A stretch of 64,000 bases of DNA from Dokdonella_A sp046347015 (GTDB lineage Bacteria > Pseudomonadota > Gammaproteobacteria > Xanthomonadales > Rhodanobacteraceae), in NCBI GenBank assembly GCA_046347015.1, contig JAXMHA010000002.1, forward strand, positions 1 through 64,000, read 5' to 3'. Position 1 is the first letter of the stretch. Every line of letters begins with the position of its first letter. The translations under genes and the position numbers were made by a program. The notes beneath the pieces are model-generated. The model had not been told where the DNA came from, made no database searches, and saw only the letters and a program-made list of their open reading frames with translations. Positions 43,228-53,463 of the stretch are shown here, in pieces.

Positions 43228-44828
43228 ACACCCCCGCCACCGCCGTCGGCGCACTGCCGCCGCACGCCGCCCGCGAACTGCGCCGCGCCGCGCAATGGAT
43301 CGAGCGCGGCGACTTCAGGTCCGCCGATCGCGCGATGGTCGACGTCCGCGCGGTCGCGCCGGACCATCCGGAAGTGCTGCGCATCGACGCGGCGCTGCAA
43401 CGGCGCCGCGGACAGGCCGCGGCCGCGGTGATCACGCTCGAACGAGCGTTGGCGTCCCGACCGGGCGACGCGCGGATACTTGTCGAGTACGGTTGCGCAC
43501 TGCGTGAAACCGGCCGGCACCGCGACGCGTTGGCCGCGTTCGAACAGGCGACCGAGGCCGGGCCGGACCTCGCACCGGCATTCCAGCAACTCGGCCTGCA
43601 GCTCTTCATGACGCGGCAGGCGGAACGGTCGCTCGCGCCGTACGCACGCGCCGCCGAACTCGACCCGCGGCGGGCGCCGGTGCTGATCGGCTGGGCGCGC
43701 GCGCTCGCCGCGACCGGCCGCACCGCCGAGGCCGCGGCGAAATTGCGCGAGGCGATCCGCATGCACCCGCAGTCCGGAGCCGCGTGGCGCGAACTGGTCG
43801 ACCTCAAGACCGTGCCGATCGATGGTGGTGAACTCGCAGACCTCGAAAGGCTCGAAGCCGGCGCCGCGACGCCGCCGCAGGCGAAGATGCTGGCCGGCTT
43901 TGCGCTCGGCAACGCGCTCGAGCGCGCCGGACGTCACGCCGATGCGTTCGCCGCGCTCGGCCGCGCGAATGCGGCGCGCCATGCGCAGATCCGCTGGTCC
44001 GGGCCGGGATTCGCTGCCGTGCTCGACGCCATCGCCGCGGCCTTCACGCCGCCACCCGCGCCCGTCACCGACGCGACGCTCGGGCACGAGGCGATCTTCA
44101 TCATCAGCCTGCCGCGTTCCGGTTCGACGCTGGCCGAGCAGATCCTCGCCGCGCACCCGGATGTTTCCGCCGCCGGCGAGTTGCGCGAGCTGTTCGGCGT
44201 GATCGAGGACGAATCGCGGCGGCGCGAACGCGCGTGGCCGGAGTGGGTCGCCGACGCGACGCCCGAGGACTGGCGCCGGCTCGGCCTCGACTATCTCCAG
44301 CGCGCCCGGGCGCTCGCACCCGAGGGCCGCCGTTTCACCGACAAGGGCCTCGGCAACTGGCAACTGGTCGGCGCGATCCGCGCGATGCTGCCCGGCGCAG
44401 CGATTGTCGCCTGCCGCCGCGATCCGCTCGAAACCGCGTGGTCGTGCTACAAGCAGTTCTTCCCGGCGGGGCAGCCGTGGGCGTACGCGTTCGACGACAT
44501 CGCTGGCGTGTTCCACGGCCATGACCGGCTGCTCGCGACGTGGCGCGCGATCCACCCCGGCGCGGTGTTCGACTTCGTGTACGAGGATCTGCTGGCCGAC
44601 CCCGAGGGCGCGATCCGCGCATTGCTCGCGCATTGCGGACTCGCCTTCGACCCGGCCTGCCTCGAGTTCCACGCCGCCGCACGCGAGATCCGCACGCCGA
44701 GCAGCGCACAGGTCCGCGCGCCGCTGCGCCGCGACACCGCGGTGACGCCAGGCCTACGGCGCGCTACAGCCGATCCGCTGCGCGATGCGCCGCCGCCAAC
44801 CTGCGGGACGTGGTGCGTCTGGCCGTGA
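43224..44828 (+). CDS. TPR-containing sulfotransferase (copy 4), C-terminal frame probably shifted
   Basis: The 534-residue open frame has TPR units to about residue 260, the loop PRSGST at 297-302, CRRDPLETAWSCY, and IRTPSSAQVRAPLRR near the end. After that (about 44745) the frame reads PGLRRATADPLRD. A different frame at the same place gives AYGALQPIR, the expected family ending, so the last 25-30 residues are probably out of frame. This is where the frame-breaking segment begins. The start is a GTG overlapping the stop of copy 3. Confidence 0.85.
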   Translation: MNTPATAVGALPPHAARELRRAAQWIERGDFRSADRAMVDVRAVAPDHPEVLRIDAALQRRRGQAAAAVITLERALASRPGDARILVEYGCALRETGRHRDALAAFEQATEAGPDLAPAFQQLGLQLFMTRQAERSLAPYARAAELDPRRAPVLIGWARALAATGRTAEAAAKLREAIRMHPQSGAAWRELVDLKTVPIDGGELADLERLEAGAATPPQAKMLAGFALGNALERAGRHADAFAALGRANAARHAQIRWSGPGFAAVLDAIAAAFTPPPAPVTDATLGHEAIFIISLPRSGSTLAEQILAAHPDVSAAGELRELFGVIEDESRRRERAWPEWVADATPEDWRRLGLDYLQRARALAPEGRRFTDKGLGNWQLVGAIRAMLPGAAIVACRRDPLETAWSCYKQFFPAGQPWAYAFDDIAGVFHGHDRLLATWRAIHPGAVFDFVYEDLLADPEGAIRALLAHCGLAFDPACLEFHAAAREIRTPSSAQVRAPLRRDTAVTPGLRRATADPLRDAPPPTCGTWCVWP

Positions 44829-46245
44829 GCACCGCGCTCGCCGCGAACTCCGCCAACGGCGGGGCATCGCGGCGCTGCAGGCCGCCGCGCAACGCGAACC
44901 CCGCGCGCCGACCGCTGGTTCGAACTCGGGCGCGCCTTGCTCGTCGCGCACGCCCGTGATGCTGCGCTGCCCGCGCTCGATCGCGCCGCTGTCGTCGCGC
45001 TGGCGCCGGACTGGATGCTGGCCGTGCTGCAACGCGGGCGTTGCCATCTGGTACTCGGTGACCCTTGAACGCGCACAGCGCGATGAACGCGCGCTGGCGC
45101 TGGCGCCGGACGACGCCGGCGTCGCCATTTCCATCGACGTGCTGCTGTACCGCGGCGACGTCGATGCCGCGGCGGCGCGCCTGCGCGCCGTGCTCGCGCG
45201 TGAACCCGGCCGCGGCGCCGCGTGGTGGAGCCTCGCCAATCTCAAGACCCGCGAATTCACCGCGGATGAACTGGCGGCGCTGGAGACGGCGCATGCCGCG
45301 GCCGGGCCGGCCGGACCGCGACGCGATGGGTTTCGCGCTCGGCACGGCGTATGTAGGCCGCCGGCCGTCACGCGGATGCGCTGGCCGTGCTGGACGACGC
45401 CAACGCCGCGGTGCGCGCGCGCCTGCCGTGGGACCGCGACGGCTTCCGTGCGCGCGTCGACCAGTTGCTGGAACGATTCGCCGCCATCGCCCTGGCGACG
45501 GGCGATGCCCTTGCGAGGGATGCCCACTGCGCGCGGCACTGGGCGATCTTCGTCATCGGCGTGCCGCGTTCCGGCTCGACCTCGTCGAGCAAACCCTCGC
45601 CGCGCACCCGGATGTCGCCGCCGCCGACGAGCTGGCCGACCTCGGTGCGGTGATCGACGAGGAATCGCACCGCCGCGGGCAGCGTTACCCTGAATGGCTG
45701 GGTGTCGCTTCCGCGGCGGACTGGCGGCGGCTCGGGCGCCGTTATCTCGACCGCACCGCGAAATGGCGGCGCGAGAAGCCGCGCATGATCGACAAGATGC
45801 CGAACAACTGGCTCTACCTCGGCGCGGCACTGGCCATGCTGCCCGGCGCCCGCGTCGTCGACTGCCGGCGCGATGCATTCGAAACGGCATGGTCGTGCTA
45901 CAAGCAGCTTTTCTCCGGTGGCGCGGTGTTCGCGCACGCGTCTGCCGACATCGCGACCTGGTCGGCGCGTACCGGCGCACGGTCGATGCCTGCTCCGCGC
46001 GCGCTGACGCATCCACCGGCAAGGAACTCGAGGCCCTGGCTGCGCGACCTGGAGCGCGGTAGCCCGCGCGCTGTTCGCGCACTGCGGCCTCGCTTTCGAT
46101 CCGGCGTACTCGACTTCCACGCGGCCGACCGGCGACATCCGCACGCCCAGCAGCGCGCAGGTGCGCCAACTGCTCGCCGGCATCGTCGCCGGCCGCGACT
46201 ACGTCCGCTGTCGACCCGCCGCGGCGGGCGCTCGCGGGCGCGTGA
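44825..46245 (+). pseudogene. TPR-containing sulfotransferase (copy 5), broken by several frameshifts
   Basis: Pieces of one sulfotransferase appear in order but in different frames: TPR parts (ERALALAPDDAGVAISIDVL, AAWWSLANLKTREFTADEL), then WAIFVIGVPRSGST, then LVEQTLAAHPDVAAADELADL onward to CRRDAFETAWSCYKQLF. After more shifts come SSAQVRQLLAGIVAG and the ending RRALAGA at 46245. At least four indels are needed to restore one reading frame. The GTG at 44825 would continue the overlapping-start pattern of the run. Whether the indels are real decay or consensus errors is discussed in the findings. Confidence 0.75.
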
Positions 46246-46259
46246 GATCCGCGCCGCGC

Positions 46260-46960
46260 GGCTCAGCTAAAGCTGCGCTGCGCGCGGCTCAAGGCAGAGC
46301 TTCTGCTCTTCGAGCGGCCTCGAAGAGGCCGGCCACTGCGTGAGCGAGTTCAGGATAAAGCTTCCGCTCTTCGAGCGGGTTACTTTCCTTTCGGGGAAAA
46401 GTAACCAAGCCATTGCGCCGGGCAGGCCGGTTGCCGCGACCTCGCAACGCCTTGCTCGCCGAACGGCGGCCGCGCCGAACTCGCACGTCCTTGTGCTCAG
46501 ACATGCGGCGCTTGCTCCGCCATTCGGCTGCGAGGCCTGGGCGGCCTGCAACGGCGCTTGAATGCTCGCCCAACACGGCCATCCCCGCGGTTTCCTTCTT
46601 TGTGCAAGTTTGCGATGACGCAGGCCATGGACGGCCGGACATTGAGCGACCGGCGCTGTTGCGCATGGCCGAGGCGGGCTCGACGCGCCCGCGAGCAAAG
46701 CGCGCATGCCCTCGGCGCAGGGATGCACGGGTCGCGCGCCGGCGCGGGCGCGGCAGTGTCCCGCCGAGGGCAGCCGCCGTGACCGATGTCACGGCGGCCC
46801 GGGGCGCCCAGCGCCACGTGGTTTTGGCCACTTTGCCGAAACAAAGTGGCTCGCTCACGGCGGTGCGAGCGAAAGCACTTCTTCGGCCGCGCGAAGCGCG
46901 GGAAGCTTGCTTCGGAGCCGCTCGAAGAGCGGAAGTCGTTGCCTTGAGCCGCGCAGGTGG
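46260..46960. repeat. Dispersed non-coding repeat with boundary hairpins, copy 2
   Basis: The gene-free stretch 46246-47162 holds the second copy of the repeat at 6466-7240. It has the same order: short units around AAGCTTCCGCTCTTCGAGC, the first hairpin (GGTTACTTTC / GAAAAGTAACC, 46378-46406), about 420 bp of closely similar sequence, and the second hairpin (GCCACTTTG / CAAAGTGGC, 46827-46850). Compared with copy 1 it carries many small indels: the first hairpin has one extra A in its right arm, and the second is one base shorter in both arms. After it, 46961-47162 shows only a leader similar to that of the gene at 50439. Confidence 0.75.
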
Positions 46961-47162
46961 AATTCGCGTCGCGAAACACCGCCAGTACCCGTGCCGCGTA
47001 CGGATCTCCCGCGCGGCCACGTCGGCCAGTTCCATGCCGCAGCGTATGCGGCGGTGCGTGTTGCTCCTCGCGGCACCGAGGAAAGCGCGGTCGCGCGGCG
47101 GGCGGAACCATCGCCCGTTTCGTTGCCATCCGAGCCACCGTAATCCACTGGGGTAATTCGCG

Positions 47163-49977
47163 ATGAAGGGTCCACTTTCCGTAGCTTTCCGCCGCGGTGC
47201 TGTTTGCACTCGCGGGTTCCACCGCCGACGCGACATCGCCGGCAATCCAGAAATCGGTACACACCAACACCCCGGGTCGACCGTCGTCGAAGCACCGCAC
47301 CGCCCCGGCCGGCGGCATCCTGTACGACCAAGACGGGCGGCCAGACCGGCGAAGGATTCTTCGCCAACGACATGACGACGTCGTACTTCGGCAATACACT
47401 CGCAGGGTTGACGATTTCGTCGTTCCGGCGGGCCGTGTGGACCGTCAACGGTTTGTGATTTCTACGTCCAGACTGCCGCATCGCAATTGCCGACGTCTGG
47501 TGATGTGCTGGTACACAGCGATGATGGTAGCGGTCATCCCGAGCCACCGTGCTCTGCGACGGCACCGGCACTCCGGGAACCGGTACAGTTCAACTTCGCT
47601 TACGCTGTCGACACCGTGCGTACCGCCGGTTGGCACCCATTGGCTCGACTTCGCGTTTGCCAACATCAATCTCACCAACTACACGTACTGGTTGAAATGG
47701 CCAATCGTCGGCCAGCTCGGCGCACGGCAGAACCCGACCGGCGGGCTGGTACCGTATGCACAAAGATTTCGTCGCTTCACCACCGTGCCGTCGAGCCTGA
47801 TCGGTGCGACTTCGCGTTCCGCGTTTACCGGTAACGCTTCTCGCCGTGGTGACGTGCGCATCGTCCAGCCCGACCTGCCTCACCGTCGGCATGGCGCTGT
47901 ACAACAGCAGCAACCCGACTCAGTGCGGCACCGCTACTCACGCTGTCGGTGACCGCCGGTGACCAGGTCAACTACTGCTTCACCTTCACCAACAACACCT
48001 CGAGCTCGCTCGACTACCACACGCTGTCCGACAACCTCGACGGCAACATCTTCACGCTGCTGGCCGTCCCGGGTGGCGGCGCGCCCTACCAGTACAACGT
48101 CGCCACCGCCAACAACACCGGCAACTTCGTGCACACCGCGACCTGACCGGCAAGACGCCGCCGGGCTACTCGGTGTCCGCGTCGCCGGCTCGTCGTCGCC
48201 GAACTCGAACTTCATCGACATCTCGGCATCCGGCACCGCGCTCGCCATTTCCGGGCTCCGACAGCGGCGCTCCCGGTGACGATGCCGTTCTCGTTCTCGC
48301 TGTACGGCCAAGGCTGTCGAACGCGCTGCAGGCTTGCACGAATGGCTATGTATCCTGCTCGATAAATACGTCGCGTGGCTTCCTGTACCTCAACAGCTCA
48401 CTGCCGACCGCGGACTTCAGCACCGGCATCGTCCCGTTCTGGACGATGTCGGCCTCGGCGGCACGGTCTACACCGGCACCGGTGGCGGCGGCGATCATGT
48501 TCATCATCCAATACACCGGCATGGGACGGCTTCGCGTCCTCGTCGTTCACCCCGCTGCTGATGTTCGAAGTGCAGCGGCAGGACGGCATCGTCAAGTTCG
48601 CCTACGACACCGTGTCCGGCAGCACCAGCCACCACAACGGCATCTCGGCGACGATCGGCTCAGCAGAACACCTCGTTCGGCGACCAGTACTGATCAACTC
48701 CTCGGCGGTGCAGGACTACGACACGCTGACCTGGCTGCCGACCACGCCGACCGTGTACTGGCATGTGCCGGTTGAGCACCGTCACCGCCTGGTGCGTGCC
48801 GGTGGCGCAGTCACCCCGACGGCCCTGTCCGGCAGCGCGGCGTCCGGCGACACCACCACGGCGACGCTGGACATCGGCAACACCGCAACCGACCGATCTG
48901 GACTTCGACGAGGCGCCGGCCGGCACCAAGCCGAGCAACTTCCCGAAGGTGCCGGTGCACATCGCCAGGGGCGACGGCTTCACCCACGCCGCCAAGCCCA
49001 GCGGATGCGCAGAAGGGCCAACCTGCTCGCCGCCGCCCGCAACCACCCGCCGCGGCATCCCGCCGGCGTGTCGGTACCGCCTACGGCGAGACCTTCACGT
49101 TCTCGGCAACTTCGTACGTCGCCTTCAACGCGGCCAACCCGGGCACGTTGCAGACGATCGCCGCGATGCCGAACTCGTACTCGCCGGCACCTTCGCCAGC
49201 AACGACTTCTCGACCGAGTACGCGGTGTCCTACTCCGGGCGGCACCTCGATGTGATCGATACGTCCACCGGCGCCACCCAGACCATCGGCAACACCGGCC
49301 TTGGCGGCAACGTCACCGGCATCCGCTGGGATCCGACCACCGGTACCTGCGCGATGGCCGTATCGTGCGGCGCCGGATCGACGCCACGCTGGACCAGCAC
49401 CGGCGCGACCACGCTGGTTGGCAACTCCGGCCAGCCCGGACTGCATCATCGACATCGCGATCGACCCGCAGGGCAACATGCGGCGTCGACCTCGTGGCCG
49501 ACACGTTCGTGGCCATCGACAAGCCTACCGGCGCCCGCAGACGATCGGCTCGCTCGGCATCTTCGTGAACTACGCCCAGGACCTGGATCAGTCCACCGGT
49601 ACGTTGTACTACGCGGCCTACACCAGCAGCGGCCGACTACACGATCGACCTGACCACGGGTGTGGCCACCTCGGCTGTCCTCGATCGGCCCGGCCGCGAC
49701 GAGCTGGATGCGATGGCGATCGCGGTGGCGTCCGGACCGTGCGATGCCGTCCGACGTGCCGTGGCTGTCCGAGGACCTCACCGGCGGTACCGTCCCGAGC
49801 GGTGGTTCGACCCCGGTCACGGTGACGATGGATGCCACCGGCCTCACCGGCGGCACCTATGCCGGCAATGTCTGCGTCACCACCAACGACCTGACCCAGC
49901 ACCACATCGCGGTGCCGGTCACGTTCACGGTCTCCGGTGGCAACGACATCATCTTCCAGAACGGCTTCGATCCCTGA
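47163..49977 (+). pseudogene. Broken mosaic paralog of the secreted multidomain proteins
   Basis: From ATGAAGGGTCC at 47163 to the tail NDIIFQNGFDP at 49977, this is a full paralog of the genes at 50439 and 55383, but split by dozens of small indels, so no frame runs more than a few hundred bases. The first 700 bp or so resemble the 55383 gene (FANDMTTSYFGN, NLTNYTYW). From about 47860 it is nearly identical to the 50439 gene, net 83 bp shorter overall. The immediate leader (GGGGTAATTCGCG before the ATG) matches that of 50439. It is therefore a mosaic, and either a pseudogene or a poorly resolved stretch. Confidence 0.8.
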
Positions 49978-49990
49978 GCCAACCAACCCG

Positions 49991-50053
49991 CCGCCGCATG
50001 GACGCGGCGGCCAGTGGATCCTCGCGCCGCCCCCCAAGGGCGGCGCTTTTTTT
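49991..50053 (+). terminator. Tandem-hairpin terminator after the broken paralog
   Basis: Two stems follow the stop: CCGCCGC / GCGGCGG (49991-50010), then GCGCCGCCC / GGGCGGCGC (50024-50046) followed by seven T residues. The second is a textbook intrinsic terminator. The same pair recurs after the genes at 50439 and 58784. Confidence 0.9.
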
Positions 50054-50438
50054 ATGTCCCGCTGCCGGGGTTCGCTGCGCCCAGCCCGACCTGCCGAACG
50101 CGCAGGACGCCGTCATTCCCGCGCAGGCCCTGCCACCGAGTGCCTTCGTCGGGGGCGGGAATCCAGTGGGTGCGTTGGGCGGGGCGAAAGCAATGAACCC
50201 CGGCGCCATCGCGTGATGGCGGAGACGTCCGCTGCGCGATGCATATCTGCACGTCCGGTGGCCCCGCCCGAGTGCTAGACTGCCCCGTGGTACCGCGTTC
50301 GGGTGCAGTCCGGGCTGCATCGCAAGCGCCAGCTCGAGGCGCCTTCGGCCATGCCGCCCCACGCGAACGGTACCGGGGAAGGGTCGTCCGACCCGGCATC
50401 TCATCCGTGCCACCTAAACCCAGCGGGGGTAAATCGCG
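50054..50438. promoter_or_regulatory. Leader region of the 50439 gene: REP-like repeat, extended -10, paired GGTACC sites
   Basis: No gene is seen here. A REP-like inverted pair (GTCATTCCCGCG at about 50112, CGGGAATCCAGT at about 50157) is followed by the extended -10 TGCTAGACT (50273-50281). Two GGTACC sites follow, at 50289 and 50369, exactly 80 nt apart. The first sits in GGTACCGCGTTCG and the second in CGAACGGTACC, so they can pair across the leader with a 2-nt bulge. The 58784 gene has the same spacing of all these elements. Confidence 0.55.
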
Positions 50439-53336
50439 ATGAAAGGTCCAGTCTCGATACTCTCTGCCGCGGTGCTGTTCGCACTCGCGGGTTCCACCGC
50501 CGACGCGACCCAGGTCGCGCGTTCCAAGTCGTTCCACTCCAGCACCCCGCCGGTGCGACCGGCGTCGAAACATCGCCGCGCCCCGGCCGGCGGAATCCTG
50601 TATGACCAGACCGGCGGCATGACCGGCAACGGCTTTACCGCCAACAGCTATCCGGCGTCCATGTCGTATTCCGCGCAAGGCGCCGACGACTTCGTCGTGC
50701 CGAGCGGCCAGACGTGGGTGATCAATGGGTTCGAGATCCCGTTCAGCCCAGGCGGCAGCAGCAGCGTGCCATCGTCCGCCAATATCGGCGTATGGAGCGA
50801 CGACGGCGCCGGCCATCCGGGTGCAACGCTTCTTTGCGACGGCACCGGGACGCCCGGCACCACTGCCAGCAACGTCGGTTCGTTCACGCTGACCACCCCG
50901 TGCGTGCTGCCGGAAGGCAGCTACTGGTTCACGTTCCAGTTTGCGAATGCGCTGTTCCCGACCAGCTTCGCCTACTGGGAAGTCAATGGTCCGATCGCCG
51001 GCCAGCCGGGACAATGGGAGAACCCCGGCGGCGGGTTCACTTCGATATGCACGTCATGGGGTGATTTCGCGACCTGCTTCTCGACCGTGCCATCGAGCCA
51101 GGCCGGCGGTGACTGGGCCTTCCAGATCATCGGCAACGCCTCCTCGCCGACGGCCTGCAACTCGTCCAGCCCGACCTGCCTCACCGTCGGCATGGCGCTG
51201 TACAACAGCAGCAACCCGACCCAGTGCGGCACCGCCACCACGCTGTCGGTGACCGCGGGCGACAAGATCAACTACTGCTACACCTTCACCAACAACACCT
51301 CGAGCTCGCTCGACTACCACACGCTGTCCGACAACCTCGACGGCAACATCTTCACGCTGTTGAACCAGGCCGTCCCGGGTGGCGGCGGCACCTACCAGTA
51401 CAACCGCGTCGCCACCGCCAACAACACCGGCAACTTCGTGCACACCGCGACCTGGACCGCGCAGGACGTGCCGCCGGGCTACTCGGTGTCCGCGTCGGCC
51501 GGCTCGTCGTCGTCGAACCCGAACTTCATCGACATCTCGGCATCCGGCACCGCGCTCGCCATTTCCGGTTCCGACAGCGGCGCCCCGGTGACGATGCCGT
51601 TCTCGTTCTCGCTGTACGGCCAGACGTCGAACGCGCTGCAGGTTTGCACGAATGGCTACATCCTGTTCGACAACACGACGGGCTCGTGCGGCTTCCTGTA
51701 CCTCAACAGCTCACTGCCGACCGCGGACTTCAGCACCCCGGCGATCGTCCCGTTCTGGGACGATGTCGGCCTCGGCGGCACGGTCTACACCGGCACCGGT
51801 GGCGGCGGCGATCCGTTCATCATCCAATACACCGGCATGGACTACTTCGCGTCCTCGTCGTTCACCCCGCTGCTGACGTTCGAAGTGCAGTTGTGGCAGG
51901 ACGGCACGGTCAAGTTCGCCTACGACACCGTGTCCGGCAGCACCAGCCACCACAACGGCATCTCGGCGACGATCGGCCTGCAGCAGAACACCTCGTTCGC
52001 CAATCAGTACTCGATCAACTCCTCGGCGGTGCAGGACTACGACACGCTGACCTGGTCGCCGACCACGCCGACCGTGTACTCGGTACAGGCCGGCTACACC
52101 GTCAACGTCGGTGCGCCGGTGGCGGCAGTCACCCCGACGGCCCTGTCCGGCAGCGCGGCGTCCGGCGACACCACCACGGCGACGCTGGACATCGGCAACA
52201 CCGGCAACCGCGACCTGATCTGGAGCCTCGACGAGGCGCCGGCCGGCACCAAGCCGAGCAACTTCCCGAAGGTGCCGGTGCACATCGCGCCACGGCCCGG
52301 GGCGACGGCTTCCACCCACGCCGCCAAGCCCATGGATGCGCAGAAGCGGGCCAACCTGCTCGCCGCCGCCCGCAACCACCCGCCGCGGCATCCCGCCGGC
52401 GTGTCGTCGGTACCGGCCTACGGCGAGACCTTCACGTTCTCGGGCAACTCGTACGTCGCCTTCAACGCGGCCAACCCGGGCACGTTGCAGACGATCGCCG
52501 CGATGCCGAACTCGTACTTCGCCGGCACCTTCGCCAGCAACGACTTCTCGACCGAGTACGCGGTGTCCTACCCGGGCGGCAACCTCGATGCGATCGATAC
52601 GTCCACCGGCGCCACCCAGACCATCGGCAACACCGGCCTTGGCGGCAACGTCACCGGCATCCGCTGGGATCCGACCACCGGCAACACCTATGCGATGGCC
52701 GTATCGTGCGGCGCCGGATCGACGCTGTACACGCTGGATCTCAGCACCGGCGCGACCACGCTGGTTGGCAACTCCGGCCAGCCCGACTGCATCATCGACA
52801 TCGCGATCGACCCGCAGGGCAACATGTACGGCGTCGACCTCGTGGCCGACACGTTCGTGGCCATCGACAAGACCACCGGCGCCTCGCAGACGATCGGCTC
52901 GCTCGGCATCTTCGTGAACTACGCCCAGGGCATGGACCTGGATCAGTCCACCGGTACGTTGTACTACGCGGCCTACACCAGCAGCGGCCAGATCTACACG
53001 ATCGACCTGACCACGGGTGTGGCCACCCTGGTCGGTCCGATCGGCCCGGCCGGCGACGAGCTGGATGCGATGGCGATCGCGGTGGCGTCCGGACCGTGTG
53101 CGACGCCGTCCGACGTGCCGTGGCTGTCCGAGGACCTCACCGGCGGTACCGTCCCGAGCGGTGGTTCGACCCCGGTCACGGTGACGATGGATGCCACCGG
53201 CCTCACCGGCGGCACCTATGCCGGCAACGTGTGCGTCACCACCAACGACCTGACCCAGCACCACATCGCGGTGCCGGTCACGTTCACGGTCAGCGGTGGC
53301 AACGACATCATCTTCGAGAACGGCTTCGATCCTTGA
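50439..53336 (+). CDS. Secreted multidomain protein with NIDO-like and beta-propeller domains and IFENGFDP tail (class A)
   Basis: The 965-residue protein has a signal peptide (ILSAAVLFALAGSTADA). Then come an N-terminal beta domain with paired cysteines (about 25-235), a conserved-repeat Ig-like domain (240-350), and a nidogen-like domain (about 380-520: PFSFSLYGQTSNAL, NGYILF, VPFWDDVG). An Ig-like strand set (TPTALSGSAASGDTTTATLD) and a proline-rich linker follow. Next is a propeller with YTIDLTTGVATLVG-type blades (about 660-860), and a second Ig-like domain after PWLSED. It ends NDIIFENGFDP. I know no named family for the whole. It looks like an extracellular adhesive or binding protein with a C-terminal sorting tag. 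Confidence 0.85.
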   Translation: MKGPVSILSAAVLFALAGSTADATQVARSKSFHSSTPPVRPASKHRRAPAGGILYDQTGGMTGNGFTANSYPASMSYSAQGADDFVVPSGQTWVINGFEIPFSPGGSSSVPSSANIGVWSDDGAGHPGATLLCDGTGTPGTTASNVGSFTLTTPCVLPEGSYWFTFQFANALFPTSFAYWEVNGPIAGQPGQWENPGGGFTSICTSWGDFATCFSTVPSSQAGGDWAFQIIGNASSPTACNSSSPTCLTVGMALYNSSNPTQCGTATTLSVTAGDKINYCYTFTNNTSSSLDYHTLSDNLDGNIFTLLNQAVPGGGGTYQYNRVATANNTGNFVHTATWTAQDVPPGYSVSASAGSSSSNPNFIDISASGTALAISGSDSGAPVTMPFSFSLYGQTSNALQVCTNGYILFDNTTGSCGFLYLNSSLPTADFSTPAIVPFWDDVGLGGTVYTGTGGGGDPFIIQYTGMDYFASSSFTPLLTFEVQLWQDGTVKFAYDTVSGSTSHHNGISATIGLQQNTSFANQYSINSSAVQDYDTLTWSPTTPTVYSVQAGYTVNVGAPVAAVTPTALSGSAASGDTTTATLDIGNTGNRDLIWSLDEAPAGTKPSNFPKVPVHIAPRPGATASTHAAKPMDAQKRANLLAAARNHPPRHPAGVSSVPAYGETFTFSGNSYVAFNAANPGTLQTIAAMPNSYFAGTFASNDFSTEYAVSYPGGNLDAIDTSTGATQTIGNTGLGGNVTGIRWDPTTGNTYAMAVSCGAGSTLYTLDLSTGATTLVGNSGQPDCIIDIAIDPQGNMYGVDLVADTFVAIDKTTGASQTIGSLGIFVNYAQGMDLDQSTGTLYYAAYTSSGQIYTIDLTTGVATLVGPIGPAGDELDAMAIAVASGPCATPSDVPWLSEDLTGGTVPSGGSTPVTVTMDATGLTGGTYAGNVCVTTNDLTQHHIAVPVTFTVSGGNDIIFENGFDP

Positions 53337-53354
53337 GCCCAGCCCAAGCCGCCG

Positions 53355-53410
53355 CATGGACGCGGCGGCCAGAGACCCTCGCGCCGCCCCCAAGGGCGGC
53401 GCTTTTGCTT
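53355..53410 (+). terminator. Tandem-hairpin terminator after the 50439 gene
   Basis: The stop is followed by a CCGCATGGACGCGG-type stem and then GCGCCGCCC / GGGCGGCGC (53381-53402) with TTTTGCTT. It has the same layout as the terminators after 49977 and 61705, with a slightly poorer T tract. Confidence 0.85.
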
Positions 53411-53463
53411 GGCCGCGGGGCCCACGCTAACATCCGGACCGTTCGCCAGCAGTTGATTTCCCG

